A stretch of 64,000 bases of DNA. Source: TTA-H9 sp002071415 (GTDB lineage: Bacteria > Bacteroidota > Bacteroidia > Bacteroidales > TTA-H9). The stretch lies in the NCBI GenBank assembly GCA_035411425.1, contig DAONSX010000003.1, positions 32,464 to 96,463 on the forward strand, read 5' to 3'. A program made the translations under genes and the position numbers. Below the pieces are notes generated by a model. That model did no database searches. It was not told the origin of the DNA and was given only the letters and a program-made list of their open reading frames with translations. Positions 43,699 to 53,406 of this stretch are shown piece by piece (the first letter of the stretch is position 1; each line of letters begins with the position of its first letter).

Positions 43699-44478
43699 AT
43701 GAAAACGAAAGAAGAAATAGTAAAGAACTGGCTTCCAAGATATACAGGGGTTCCTCTGGAGGATTTCGGAAAATACATTTTACTCACCAATTTCATGGAT
43801 TATCTGAATTTATTCTCCAGCATCATGGGAGTGAAAGTAAGGGGATTAGATCGGACCATGCCAGTTGCCTGTGCAGGTGATATCAGCATGATCAATTTCA
43901 GGATGGGGAGTGCCAATGCCGCTACCATTATGGATTTACTAAGTTCGATACAGCCCAAAGCGGTGTTATTTTTGGGCAAATGTGGAGGATTGAAGAAGAA
44001 AAACAATATTGGTGATCTTATTCTTCCTATTGCAGCCTTACGCGGAGAAGGCACTTCGAACGATTACATGCCTGAAATGGTACCTGCCCTGCCAGCTTTT
44101 GCACTTCAAAAGGCCATTTCGACTACCATACGTGATTATGGAAAAGATTACTGGACGGGTACGGTTTATACTACCAACCGCAGAGTGTGGGAACATGACG
44201 AGGAATTCAAGTTTTTCCTCCGTAAAACACGTTGTATGGCTATCGATATGGAAACCGCCACACTTTTCGTCACGGGCTTTGCCAATCATATTTCTACAGG
44301 CGCCTTACTTTTGGTATCCGATCAACCCATGATTCCCGATGGAGTGAAAACCGAAGAAAAAGACCGGGAAGTTTCTCTTCATTTTACCGAACTTCACCTT
44401 CGCATTGGGATAGATTCACTACGCCAGCTCATCAATAATGGTCTCACGGTGAAACATCTGATCTTCGACCTCGAATAA
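43699..44478 (+). CDS. amn: AMP nucleosidase (PNP/UDP phosphorylase superfamily)
   Basis: Predicted to hydrolyse AMP to adenine and ribose 5-phosphate, or a related nucleoside cleavage. The 259-residue protein has the superfamily core with GKCGGLKKKNNIGDLILPIA (about 95-114), the Bacteroidetes motif ALRGEGTSNDYMPEMVPALP, the MAIDMETATLF segment that forms the nucleoside-binding site, and catalytic Asp in LVSDQPMIPDGVKTEE. It is much shorter than the 480-residue E. coli AMN, as usual for this phylum. Followed by holA after 24 nt. Confidence 0.88.
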   Translation: MKTKEEIVKNWLPRYTGVPLEDFGKYILLTNFMDYLNLFSSIMGVKVRGLDRTMPVACAGDISMINFRMGSANAATIMDLLSSIQPKAVLFLGKCGGLKKKNNIGDLILPIAALRGEGTSNDYMPEMVPALPAFALQKAISTTIRDYGKDYWTGTVYTTNRRVWEHDEEFKFFLRKTRCMAIDMETATLFVTGFANHISTGALLLVSDQPMIPDGVKTEEKDREVSLHFTELHLRIGIDSLRQLINNGLTVKHLIFDLE

Positions 44479-44502
44479 ATTCTCCCCGATTTTCTATTCA
44501 AA

Positions 44503-45516
44503 ATGACTTTTGAACAAATCTATACCGATTTAAAAAACAAGATTTATAAACCCCTTTATCTATTTTACGGGGATGAATCCTTTTACATCGATTTTCTGAC
44601 CGACTACATGACAGGGAATATTCTCAAGGAAGAAGAAAAAGATTTCAATCTTTCGGTATTCTATGGTTTAAATACTACTGGTTCGTCAATCGTAGACAGG
44701 GCTCGCCGTTATCCAACCATGGCCGATTACAACCTCGTTATTGTGCGAGAAGCGCAGCAATTACGCTCGGAACTGGACCAGCTAAGCCAGTATGCCCTTC
44801 ATCCAAGCTCTTCTACAATTTTGACAGTTGCCTTGAAATTGCAATCCAGCAGGAAACATGAATTGTTGAAAGATTTCAAAAAAGCCGTCGATAAATTCGG
44901 AGTATCCTTTGAATCGAAAAAACTTTACGATGATAAGATTCCACAATGGATTCGAAAATATCTGAGTGCCAGGGGTTATACTATTACAGATCATGCCTGC
45001 CAGATGATGGCCGACGACCTTGGCAACGACTTGAGCTTAATCGTTAACGAATGCGCCAAACTCATCATCAATCTGCCCAAAGGGTCAAATATAACCCCCG
45101 AGATTATCGAAAAATACATTGGCATTAGCAAGGATTTCAATCCCTTCGAATTATGCAGGACTATTTCACAACGCAACAAATTCGGCACTGCTCAAATCGT
45201 TCTTTATTTTGCCAGCAATCCAAAAGAAAATCCTCCTATAAAAATCAGTACAGTTTTATTTAATTATTTCCAAAAATTATGGATTTATCATCAATTAAAT
45301 GATAAAAAAGCCTCAGTAGCTGCTCCTATCCTGGGAGTAAATCCTTTTTTCGTGAAAGAATATGCTGCAGCCGCGCGAAATTTCAATCTCCCTCAATGCA
45401 GTCAGGTTTTGCAACTTATAAGCGAATATGATTTGAAATTCAAGGGTGTAGATATCGATCAGGCTGATCCGGTGGAAATGATGAAGGAAATGATCTATAA
45501 GATTCTATCGGTTTAA
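44503..45516 (+). CDS. holA: DNA polymerase III delta subunit
   Basis: Clamp-loader subunit that opens the sliding clamp. The 337 residues begin with IYKPLYLFYGDESFYIDFLT, the degenerate nucleotide-binding region of HolA, and include ARRYPTMADYNLVIVREAQQ (sensor/delta N-terminal), LSARGYTITDHACQMMADDL and the C-terminal collar domain ending PVEMMKEMIYKILSV. Its stop codon overlaps the stop of the convergent TamB-like gene by 4 nt (TTAA), so the two transcripts share their 3' ends. Confidence 0.9.
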   Translation: MTFEQIYTDLKNKIYKPLYLFYGDESFYIDFLTDYMTGNILKEEEKDFNLSVFYGLNTTGSSIVDRARRYPTMADYNLVIVREAQQLRSELDQLSQYALHPSSSTILTVALKLQSSRKHELLKDFKKAVDKFGVSFESKKLYDDKIPQWIRKYLSARGYTITDHACQMMADDLGNDLSLIVNECAKLIINLPKGSNITPEIIEKYIGISKDFNPFELCRTISQRNKFGTAQIVLYFASNPKENPPIKISTVLFNYFQKLWIYHQLNDKKASVAAPILGVNPFFVKEYAAAARNFNLPQCSQVLQLISEYDLKFKGVDIDQADPVEMMKEMIYKILSV

Positions 45517-48500
45517 TTGGCAGAGGTAGAGATATTCAGAGATTCTTCCTGAATGATTTTACGTTTTTTCCTGAACAGTTCGGCCAGATTATTAAAATCT
45601 TTTCTGTAAAACAGTCCAATGCCTTGGGTATAAGGGGCCGAAACGGTAAGTAATTCAGTAGTATTGGATCGGTTGAAGGCTCTGAGACGAAGTTTACCAT
45701 CGCGTGTGAGCATTACTTCTACATTGATATCACCCACCACATTGCTTGTTTTGTTTGCATTTTGCATTCCCACCACGCCCAAATTCCCGTCGATAGTTAC
45801 ACGTTGATCAAAAAGTTGGGTGCTTAGGGCAAGTTCGAGTTCCTGAGCCGAAATAGCATCGCCAGGCCGATAATTTATCCCGATATCGAAATCTTGACTA
45901 ATTTGAGACAATAGATTGCTGATTTGATTCGAAAGCATCTGGAACGAAGAGATTCCCAAGCTATTTCCAAATGATTTATTGGTAACTGCGAAGCTAAAAT
46001 TATTCAACACCAGAAGGGATACGAACTGTTGAGTCATAACCATCTGATTGGTAGTATCGAGTTTGGCATAAACGGCTCGTTCGATGTCAGGATCGATTTT
46101 TGGAAATTGAATGCTGAAGGTGATAAAAGGATTCAACAGCTTATTTTGAAGATGTATAATGGTTTTTACAGGTATTCGAGCCGAAGTGACGGTAGAATCG
46201 AGGTCTAATCCCAATCCACTAAGGGTAGTACGCGTGGTAAATGAAGCTCTTAAATTTATTTGAGCATCCAACGGATCGCCAGAAAAATGTATGGTCGAAC
46301 CCTTCTCGATTTCGAGCATTCGGCTGAGGATATTTTGCAGATTAAACAGGAATGAACCTGATTGAATTTCATATTGGCCATTGATATTGAGATCGCCTCT
46401 CGAATTTACTTCTAACGTAATCATACCTTCGCCCGTCCCCTCTATGGTTCCGGCATCTTGTGGAAGGCTTACTTTTATCCTGGCCTGAGGAGTTAGTGTC
46501 AATACCGAAAAAACATTGAAACCAGAAACATTCAAATTGGTACGTTCCACCTTCTTCAACTTCAAAGTATCTTCGGGTTGTTTAAAATATAAGAAACTCG
46601 AAGAACGAACATCCACCGTCGACGACAATGGCACGTAAATATTGCTTCCCTTCTCGGTAATGGCATTGGCTTCGATATTCAAGTTATTTATAGAACCCGA
46701 AACGCGAATTTGACCCGAAATAAAGGCAATTCCATTCACATATTTGTTTTGTTGAGGCTCGGCATTGAACAAAATGAAATTTTCAGGTTGCAATCGAATA
46801 TCCAAATACATATCCTGGAAATTCTTATGGGCAATATATCCATCACAAAAAGCAACATTCCCCAACGAATCATTTATTTTCAGTTTGTTGAAAATTATTC
46901 TCGAAGGTTCGACTATAATTTCATCCGAAAAAGAATAGGTAGTATTGAAAAATTTCGGACGAATCTTGGCACGAATAAACTTCAACTTTCCATGAATTTC
47001 AGGACTTTTAACTGAGCCTTCGAGTTCGATATTCGAGCTTAGAAAACCTTCGAGTTCAGCGATAGCAATGTTTAGAAAAGGTTGAATGGGCTTCAGATTG
47101 AAATTTTCCATTTTCAGTTTGATGTCGAAATTCTGTTTTGGATCTGAAGGATAATAATATCCGGATAAATCGATGGGATGAGATTGAAATTTATTGTTAA
47201 CCAGAGTTGATTTAGCCTTTACAAAGAGGGCTTTCGATTTTGTATTCCACAAGGAAGTGAGTTCCATAAAACCCAGATTTTGTTGATTGACAGCCAGATG
47301 ATCGATTCGCATCTCGGCCTGAATCAAAGGTTTGTTATCTTCCTGATGAAGCTGGATGTGTCCTTGAAGCAAGCCTCCTATTTGTAAACCAAAGGGCTGC
47401 AAAAAGAAGTCGGCATGAGAAAGACTGAAATTATGGAATTGTGCATTAAGCATTTTAGTGCTATCGGAGCTGTAGGCTCCATCGATGTATAAACTCTCGT
47501 TTTCTGAAGTGATCTCGAGTCGATGGATATCGATTTCCTGTTTCCGAAAGATTATTTTATTGTCGGGTTGAATTACGTAGATATTATCATCTAAATTGAA
47601 CGAAGATTCTATGAATTGCATAAAAATTTCAGGATAATTCGAAAACGACAGGTAACCTTTCAGGTTTCCATAATTGGATGAATCTTCGGGTAAGAGGCCC
47701 CATTTCATATTGTATCGGATACTATCGTATGCAATATTGGCAGTAAGGTCAAATTTATCGAGGCCAAAATACAAGATACTATCCTTCTTCATTTCTACAA
47801 AATTTACTTTTCTAATATTGGTTTCCAATGTAATAGCATCTTGAAAGGATTGGCTGCGCAAGGAAAGATTATTCATCTTGACGCCGTAAACGCTCAAGGT
47901 ATCGGTTTGTGCTTCGAGGCTTAAAATCCGGTCTTTAGTGTCGAATTGTCCTTTGATGCGGCTATTATTCGCAACTTTTAGCCATGGCAGGAATAGTGCG
48001 GTCAATTCGTTCAGCTTTTTTATTCTTATATCATAGACGAAATTCTGGCCTGTGGTGTCGCTAAGGGTTTGACCCAAATTATGAAATGAATTCAAATAAT
48101 TATTAAAAAATAACGAAAATGAATATCCTAATTGGGCAAATTGAATTTCTCCTCTCACACTGGCATCGAAGAATGGAGAAAGGAGGCTCAAAGTACGTTC
48201 ACCAGTCGGAGTAAGTAACGTATTTAAAAAAATGCGATTGGCCGAATAATCTTTCCCTTTTTCGGTATAATTCACTTCGGTTAAATCTATAGAACCTTCC
48301 AGATTGTCGAGGTGTGAGCCCAAGAAATTTGCCCTGAGCTCGAAATTTAGTTCACATAACGAATCGCCGCGATCGATCATTCCAAGATTTTGCAAATACG
48401 CATGCGAAACCCCTGCAGTAAAGTTATATTCGGGTATATCTTCGCTCAAGTCGATCGACCCATCGAAATTGAGATTCAAGTTGGGATCATCGATGTTGAT

Positions 48501-49937
48501 TTCACCCTGAAATTGCTTTTTGGATAGTTCTCCACGCACGGTCAGATTTTTATAAGGATAACGATTGAATTCGAATTTTTGAACCATAACATTCAATCTT
48601 ACATTTGCGCTATCGAGACTGAAACCCTTGCCCTCGACATCTCCAGCCATACTTACCGCCCCTATTAATTGCGGAACTTCTAAAATCCTTCCCAGATCAA
48701 AATTATCTGTCGCCAAATTTCCACGGTATTCATATTGACCATTTGGAAGTGCCATTAGTTTCAAATCAGTAATCAACACACCAACTCCCGTTGTAAATCT
48801 TGCATTTGCCACAAAATCGTTGTAAAATCCCAAAAATTCGCCCGAAATACTTACAAATCCCAATTCATAAATCTGCTTTGGCAGATGAATCTTTTCTTTC
48901 AATCGAAAATTCCCAGGTAAGGTAAAATTATTGACATCTTTCATATCGGCATATAATTGCCTAGCTTTTAACACGATAAAAGTTTCTTCGATGTCGGGCA
49001 TTCCCGTCATTTGCAAATCACCCTTAAAAATGGTTTTTTCCCCTGTTCTTATCGTTAAGGCTTCGCCTCGCATATCAGGTACTTTCCCAAAAACTTTACC
49101 CTTTACCAAGATGTTCTGATTCATTCCTTCCAGAGAAACTGCAAAAGGCGAAAAATCTATAAAATTAAGCCTCGAATCCTGAAATTCAGTTTGAATATAC
49201 ATACGATCGACAAAATGATTATAATCATCGAAATCATTGTATTCAAAGGTAAGTTTCATGTTTACATCACTGTAAGGAGTCTTGAATTTAAAATCATCGA
49301 TGATTAAATGCTGCGACGATACAGTAAATTTTCCTTGCAGGTGTTCGAATTTTAAGCCCGATCGTTCTTCAGCTTGCAGTTCTTTGACTCTAAAAGTCAT
49401 CGAATCTCCGGTAAAAATATAAGAAAATGCTTCCAGATTTATTCCATTTATTTCAATAAAGGCATAATCCATTCCTTTTTCACGTTTACCGCATTTATTC
49501 TGGTCTTGATACATAAAATGGCTATTCTGGAATTCAAATCTTCGTACGATGATCTTCAAATCACCTACTCCAAATTTTCGAGGCTGCTCGTGCTTTGGTT
49601 TTCCTGAAGAGAATTTGCCAAACACATGGGTAATATTTAATTTTTTATCCCCATAATATTTTACCAGATTTACTTCTGCATTTTCGGCTTTTACTGAATT
49701 GAAAAACAGAATTTTTTGGTGAGGCTGTATCATATTGATATTCACTGAAAGCCTCTCGGCTCTTATTAAAACAGTTCCACAGGAATCTTCCATATAAACA
49801 TCACGCAAAACAATACCTGACAAAGGATGCAGATACATACCCCCAATCCCCACCTTAACACTCAAAACTTGAGACAATTTACCCGCAACCTTTTCCCCTA
49901 AGGCAGTCTGAACACCGGGATGCAACATGATTGCCAT
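45513..49937 (-). CDS. TamB-like translocation and assembly protein (AsmA/DUF490 type)
   Basis: Very large envelope protein with a repeated beta-rich (AsmA-like) structure, 1474 residues from the first ATG. TamB-type proteins span the periplasm as a groove and are linked with lipid transport and outer membrane protein assembly. The C-terminal TamB domain is clear (LSTQLFDQRVTIDGNLGVVG; VMLTRDGKLRLRAFNRSNTT; PYTQGIGLFYRKDFNNLAEL). The N-terminus PGVQTALGEKVAGKLSQVLS and VGIGGMYLHPLSGIVLRDVY is also typical, but the expected membrane anchor lies upstream of the ATG in the same frame (KKLIKILFYFVVGITIVISS), where only an ATT codon at 50001-50003 aligns with the normal Met. Non-AUG start or a sequence error is possible. 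The true gene may begin at 50003. Confidence 0.9.
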   Translation of the reverse strand: MAIMLHPGVQTALGEKVAGKLSQVLSVKVGIGGMYLHPLSGIVLRDVYMEDSCGTVLIRAERLSVNINMIQPHQKILFFNSVKAENAEVNLVKYYGDKKLNITHVFGKFSSGKPKHEQPRKFGVGDLKIIVRRFEFQNSHFMYQDQNKCGKREKGMDYAFIEINGINLEAFSYIFTGDSMTFRVKELQAEERSGLKFEHLQGKFTVSSQHLIIDDFKFKTPYSDVNMKLTFEYNDFDDYNHFVDRMYIQTEFQDSRLNFIDFSPFAVSLEGMNQNILVKGKVFGKVPDMRGEALTIRTGEKTIFKGDLQMTGMPDIEETFIVLKARQLYADMKDVNNFTLPGNFRLKEKIHLPKQIYELGFVSISGEFLGFYNDFVANARFTTGVGVLITDLKLMALPNGQYEYRGNLATDNFDLGRILEVPQLIGAVSMAGDVEGKGFSLDSANVRLNVMVQKFEFNRYPYKNLTVRGELSKKQFQGEINIDDPNLNLNFDGSIDLSEDIPEYNFTAGVSHAYLQNLGMIDRGDSLCELNFELRANFLGSHLDNLEGSIDLTEVNYTEKGKDYSANRIFLNTLLTPTGERTLSLLSPFFDASVRGEIQFAQLGYSFSLFFNNYLNSFHNLGQTLSDTTGQNFVYDIRIKKLNELTALFLPWLKVANNSRIKGQFDTKDRILSLEAQTDTLSVYGVKMNNLSLRSQSFQDAITLETNIRKVNFVEMKKDSILYFGLDKFDLTANIAYDSIRYNMKWGLLPEDSSNYGNLKGYLSFSNYPEIFMQFIESSFNLDDNIYVIQPDNKIIFRKQEIDIHRLEITSENESLYIDGAYSSDSTKMLNAQFHNFSLSHADFFLQPFGLQIGGLLQGHIQLHQEDNKPLIQAEMRIDHLAVNQQNLGFMELTSLWNTKSKALFVKAKSTLVNNKFQSHPIDLSGYYYPSDPKQNFDIKLKMENFNLKPIQPFLNIAIAELEGFLSSNIELEGSVKSPEIHGKLKFIRAKIRPKFFNTTYSFSDEIIVEPSRIIFNKLKINDSLGNVAFCDGYIAHKNFQDMYLDIRLQPENFILFNAEPQQNKYVNGIAFISGQIRVSGSINNLNIEANAITEKGSNIYVPLSSTVDVRSSSFLYFKQPEDTLKLKKVERTNLNVSGFNVFSVLTLTPQARIKVSLPQDAGTIEGTGEGMITLEVNSRGDLNINGQYEIQSGSFLFNLQNILSRMLEIEKGSTIHFSGDPLDAQINLRASFTTRTTLSGLGLDLDSTVTSARIPVKTIIHLQNKLLNPFITFSIQFPKIDPDIERAVYAKLDTTNQMVMTQQFVSLLVLNNFSFAVTNKSFGNSLGISSFQMLSNQISNLLSQISQDFDIGINYRPGDAISAQELELALSTQLFDQRVTIDGNLGVVGMQNANKTSNVVGDINVEVMLTRDGKLRLRAFNRSNTTELLTVSAPYTQGIGLFYRKDFNNLAELFRKKRKIIQEESLNISTSAN

Positions 49938-50021
49938 ACCCGAAGAAATAACAATTGTTATCCCGACGACAAAATAGAATAATATTTTTATTAACTTCTT
50001 AATAAGCCAAAATTTTGAATT

Positions 50022-50624
50022 CTAAGTAAAAATAACCTTCCATATTCCATTTTCTTCCTGCTTGATGATATAATTATCGCGCACGAAACGGTAAATAATG
50101 AATGACAGAAAAAATATAAAAAAACGTGATACACATTGAGCAAGAGTAATAAAGGGCATTAAGCCAATATTCAATTTCCAGATGAAAACCGTACGAATAA
50201 AAAGAAAAGCATTGATGATGCCAAGAAGTAAAAGTGCCTGCCTGTTCCATCTAAGCACTGGACCAAGTAAGAATAAATTGAGGATATTGAAAAAATTTGT
50301 ACCTAAAAACCAGATTATTGTAATCCATAAAGGAAATTCGATAATGCCATAAATCTTCATCATGGGAAATTGCTGCATCAGACTGATGAAACAACTGACT
50401 ATCACAAAGAGAATCAAGAAAATGATGCCCACTCTCAGGCGATTACGAATTCGAAATGGAGGTGTAAACGAAATCTCTTTGGCTATGTACTTAATCCATC
50501 GGTAATCATTGGAGATTTCCACTTCCAGAGTCTCGATCAGATGGTCGAATACTTGTTGTTTTGTCCATCCTTGTTTTAACCCTCGTCTGATGGTTTTCCT
50601 TAAATTGTACTTTTTCTTTGCCAT
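50022..50624 (-). CDS. Hypothetical membrane protein
   Basis: I do not recognise the family. From the ATG at 50624 it is 200 residues (an upstream ATG at 50699 adds a Cys-rich stretch that looks untranslated). A basic N-terminus (MAKKKYNLRKTIRRGLKQGW) is followed by four to five membrane segments, for instance VGIIFLILFVIVSCFISLM, GIIEFPLWITIIWFLGTNFF and FIFFLSFIIYRFV. The tail KQEENGIWKVIFT is short and cytoplasmic or periplasmic. Its stop codon is in the same frame as the TamB-like gene and lies directly before the unusual TamB start, so the pair probably forms one transcript. Confidence 0.65.
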   Translation of the reverse strand: MAKKKYNLRKTIRRGLKQGWTKQQVFDHLIETLEVEISNDYRWIKYIAKEISFTPPFRIRNRLRVGIIFLILFVIVSCFISLMQQFPMMKIYGIIEFPLWITIIWFLGTNFFNILNLFLLGPVLRWNRQALLLLGIINAFLFIRTVFIWKLNIGLMPFITLAQCVSRFFIFFLSFIIYRFVRDNYIIKQEENGIWKVIFT

Positions 50625-50867
50625 AAGGCAAAAATAATGCATGTTGCAATTATTTTTGCTTTTGATTGCACAACAATTAAAAAAACACTGTAGTTTCAAA
50701 AAAAAAGAATGATTTCCATTAGCTTATAAAGCTAAAATATTTAGATTCCGAAGATAAGTTCGAATAATTTTTATGTTTTTTACGTCGTACAGTTTTTCAA
50801 CATAGAATTCTTACGAGACAAGCCAAAACTCGACAAAATGATTTTGCGGGGAGGGAATGGGAGAAAA

Positions 50868-51722
50868 TCAGTGAGGGAATGGCAATCGAAGTGAATGAGA
50901 TTTGAAGCTAAGTGAGGCTTTCAATTTGAACAGCAGGTCATTGCCCAGTAGGCCATCAATAGGAGGCAAGTCCAATTTGGAATATAATGAATTAATATGT
51001 TCGAGATCGATAAGCAGCATTTCGTAATTCGTCATTTTTACCGGGCCAATGCAAAGTTCAGGGATCAGAGCAGCACCAAAGTTTTGAGCATCATTAGCAA
51101 TCCCAGCGGAGGGCTGGTCGGTTCGCTCGAGCTGGCTGGCTTCATAAGGATAGAACTGTTTGAAAAGGTTTAAATCGAAAATGGTTGAAGAAGCTCCGGT
51201 ATCGATTAGCATATTTGCCTTTTGTTTTCGAACCTTCAGTGTAACCATCAGATGTTCGCTGTCGGGCATAATGCTGAGAATTTGCATTGGTTTTTTTTCT
51301 TTTTTGAGTTCGATAGTTTTCTTTTTGTAATTCAATTTTGCCTTTAGCTTAACCAGCAGGTCGCAGCCAAGTACTCCATGAATTGGATCATTGAAATACC
51401 GGGAATAAATTTGGTTGAGAGGTGAGAGATCGAGGAGTGTAGCCTGATATTTCGAAATTTTTCGTTTTTCTATTTCGAAATCGGAAACTTTCAGTAAAAA
51501 GGGTTCCAGCTCATTGCCGAGGCCCATAGCCATCATGGGGGACTCTTTCAGTTGAAATTCCGGTAAAAAACATGAGATTCTCGCTTTGTCGAAAACCGAA
51601 TGAGAGGCTCCAGAATCGATGATCCAATGAGCGGGCATACCATTTACTTTTACAGCGATAGCAATATGATAACCTTGTTCGAGGATTTTAAAAATCTGGA
51701 AAGGGATTTCGATTCGTTTCAT
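50868..51722 (-). CDS. Two-domain retropepsin-like aspartic protease
   Basis: A 284-residue protein made of two similar aspartic-protease-like halves in one chain. Half 1 has the active-site motif IDSGAS (Asp36) and the closing GVLGCD (116-121); half 2 has IDTGAS (Asp174) and GLLGND (257-262). The Asp-to-GxLGxD distance is 80 and 83 residues, so the halves are full repeats. Retroviral and most bacterial retropepsin-like proteins have one half and must dimerise; pepsin has two. No signal peptide is seen, so it is probably cytoplasmic. It lies 9 nt behind the nucleoside kinase gene and is the last gene of that operon. The substrate is unknown. Confidence 0.85.
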   Translation of the reverse strand: MKRIEIPFQIFKILEQGYHIAIAVKVNGMPAHWIIDSGASHSVFDKARISCFLPEFQLKESPMMAMGLGNELEPFLLKVSDFEIEKRKISKYQATLLDLSPLNQIYSRYFNDPIHGVLGCDLLVKLKAKLNYKKKTIELKKEKKPMQILSIMPDSEHLMVTLKVRKQKANMLIDTGASSTIFDLNLFKQFYPYEASQLERTDQPSAGIANDAQNFGAALIPELCIGPVKMTNYEMLLIDLEHINSLYSKLDLPPIDGLLGNDLLFKLKASLSFKSHSLRLPFPH

Positions 51723-51731
51723 GATAAGGGA

Positions 51732-53396
51732 TTAATAGATGAAGCTGCTGCCGCCCAAGAATTCGCGAAGAATGCTTGTAGGAGGAATTTCACGGGAAGA
51801 AATTGGTTGAAAATAAGAAAGGAATTTCATAAGTCTCAGGGCTTCGGCATGTTCGGGTTCGATTTCGGGAATAGTTTTCAGAAGTGGCTCGGCATAAGTT
51901 TTCAAAACGGCCAGTTCATAAAGGAGTGCCGAATTGAACATCACATCGGCATTTTCTTGAAAAGGGAAGATATTTTTTTCTTCTCCATTCCTAACGCTAT
52001 CCCAACGTCTTAGGGTTTCGAGGGCAGAATAGCCTCTGAAGCGATAATCGCGTACCATCCTGCGAAAAAGACGATTATCGGTAGATGAGATTGGATTTTG
52101 AGCATCAATAGAAATTTGGGTAAGAGCCGAAACGAAAATCCCGAATTTACGTGCTGGATCTATGTGGGGAGTCAAATCAGGGTTCAGTCCATGAATGCCT
52201 TCTATAATCAGCACCTGATCGGGCTTCATTTTAAAGGTTCCATTATAATAGGAACGCCTACCGCTATTGAAATCGAAACGAGGAAGGCGCACTTCGCGTC
52301 CAATGAGTAAATCATTGAGGTTTTCGTTAAAAAGATCGATGTCTATTGCCTGGAGACTTTCGAAATCATATTCACCTTTTTCGTCCCTTGGAGTGTGCTC
52401 TCTATCGACAAAATAATTGTCGATAGAAATTTGAACTGGTTTTAAGCCAAGCACCATTAATTGAATGGACAGCCTCTTGCTGAAAGTAGTTTTTCCCGAT
52501 GAAGAAGGACCAGAAATGAGAACAATCTTTACTTTATCGTACCATCTATAGATTTTATCGGCTATGCGTGCTATACGTTTTTCGTGCAGGGCTTCCGAAA
52601 TTTTAATCAAATCGGTATCACGTTTTTCGGAAGTAGCTTTGTTTAAATTGCCAACAAAGGGAACGTCGAGGATATTTATCCATTTCTTATGTTCACGAAA
52701 TACCTTGAAAAGTTTGGGTTGATGAGTAACTGCCGGAGGAATTTCGAAATTTTCGGGATCGGGCACGCGTATCAGCAAACCCTTATAGTAATGGCGAATA
52801 TCATAAAGAGTAAGATACCCGGTCGAAGGCACCAGATAACCATAGAAATAATTGATAAAACCATTCAATCCATATACCGAGGTGTACATTTCGTGTCGTC
52901 TTCCAAAGAGTTCGGCCTTATCCATCTGGCCATTCTTCATGAAGAGTTGGGCGGCTTCGGCTGTAAGTATCTCCTGGCGGGTAAAAGGTAAATCGGCCGC
53001 TACCATTTCGACCATCCTTTCTCTTATCCGTTTTAGTAAATCTTCATTCAGTTCTATGTTTTCTCCTTCCAGCTCGGCATACCAACCTTTGCTCACGCTA
53101 TGATCGATACGCAACAAGGCTTGAGGAATAACTTCCTTTACCGCAGCATACAACAGGAAGTAAACTGAACGAACATACATGCGGTAACCAATATTATGCG
53201 AAAAATCAATAAAATTTACTGTTTTGGGTTTATAAAGATCGAAGCTGAGTTCACGCAATTTATTATTGACCAGTGCCCCCAAAATCGGATACTTCAGCTT
53301 TACGTTAAACTGGCGAGACACTTCAGCCAGTGTAATCCCTTTGGGAAACTCTCTTCTTTCGTCGCAATTCTGACAAATAATCTCGATAGTGTTCAT
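51732..53396 (-). CDS. Nucleoside kinase with N-terminal TGS and ThrRS-like domains
   Basis: P-loop kinase of the uridine kinase/phosphoribulokinase type, 554 residues. N-terminal TGS-like domain (1-65, FPKGITLAEVSRQFNVKLKY), then a domain like the second additional domain of threonyl-tRNA synthetase (about 70-260), then the kinase: Walker A ISGPSSSGKTTFSKRLSIQL at about 293-312, IDNYFVDREHTPRDEKGEYD, and VLIIEGIHGLNPDLTPHI. This fused layout is standard in Bacteroidetes and Clostridia. The phosphate acceptor is not settled by sequence. It lies 10 nt behind uvrA. Confidence 0.9.
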   Translation of the reverse strand: MNTIEIICQNCDERREFPKGITLAEVSRQFNVKLKYPILGALVNNKLRELSFDLYKPKTVNFIDFSHNIGYRMYVRSVYFLLYAAVKEVIPQALLRIDHSVSKGWYAELEGENIELNEDLLKRIRERMVEMVAADLPFTRQEILTAEAAQLFMKNGQMDKAELFGRRHEMYTSVYGLNGFINYFYGYLVPSTGYLTLYDIRHYYKGLLIRVPDPENFEIPPAVTHQPKLFKVFREHKKWINILDVPFVGNLNKATSEKRDTDLIKISEALHEKRIARIADKIYRWYDKVKIVLISGPSSSGKTTFSKRLSIQLMVLGLKPVQISIDNYFVDREHTPRDEKGEYDFESLQAIDIDLFNENLNDLLIGREVRLPRFDFNSGRRSYYNGTFKMKPDQVLIIEGIHGLNPDLTPHIDPARKFGIFVSALTQISIDAQNPISSTDNRLFRRMVRDYRFRGYSALETLRRWDSVRNGEEKNIFPFQENADVMFNSALLYELAVLKTYAEPLLKTIPEIEPEHAEALRLMKFLSYFQPISSREIPPTSILREFLGGSSFIY

Positions 53397-53406
53397 GATA
53401 GATAGA

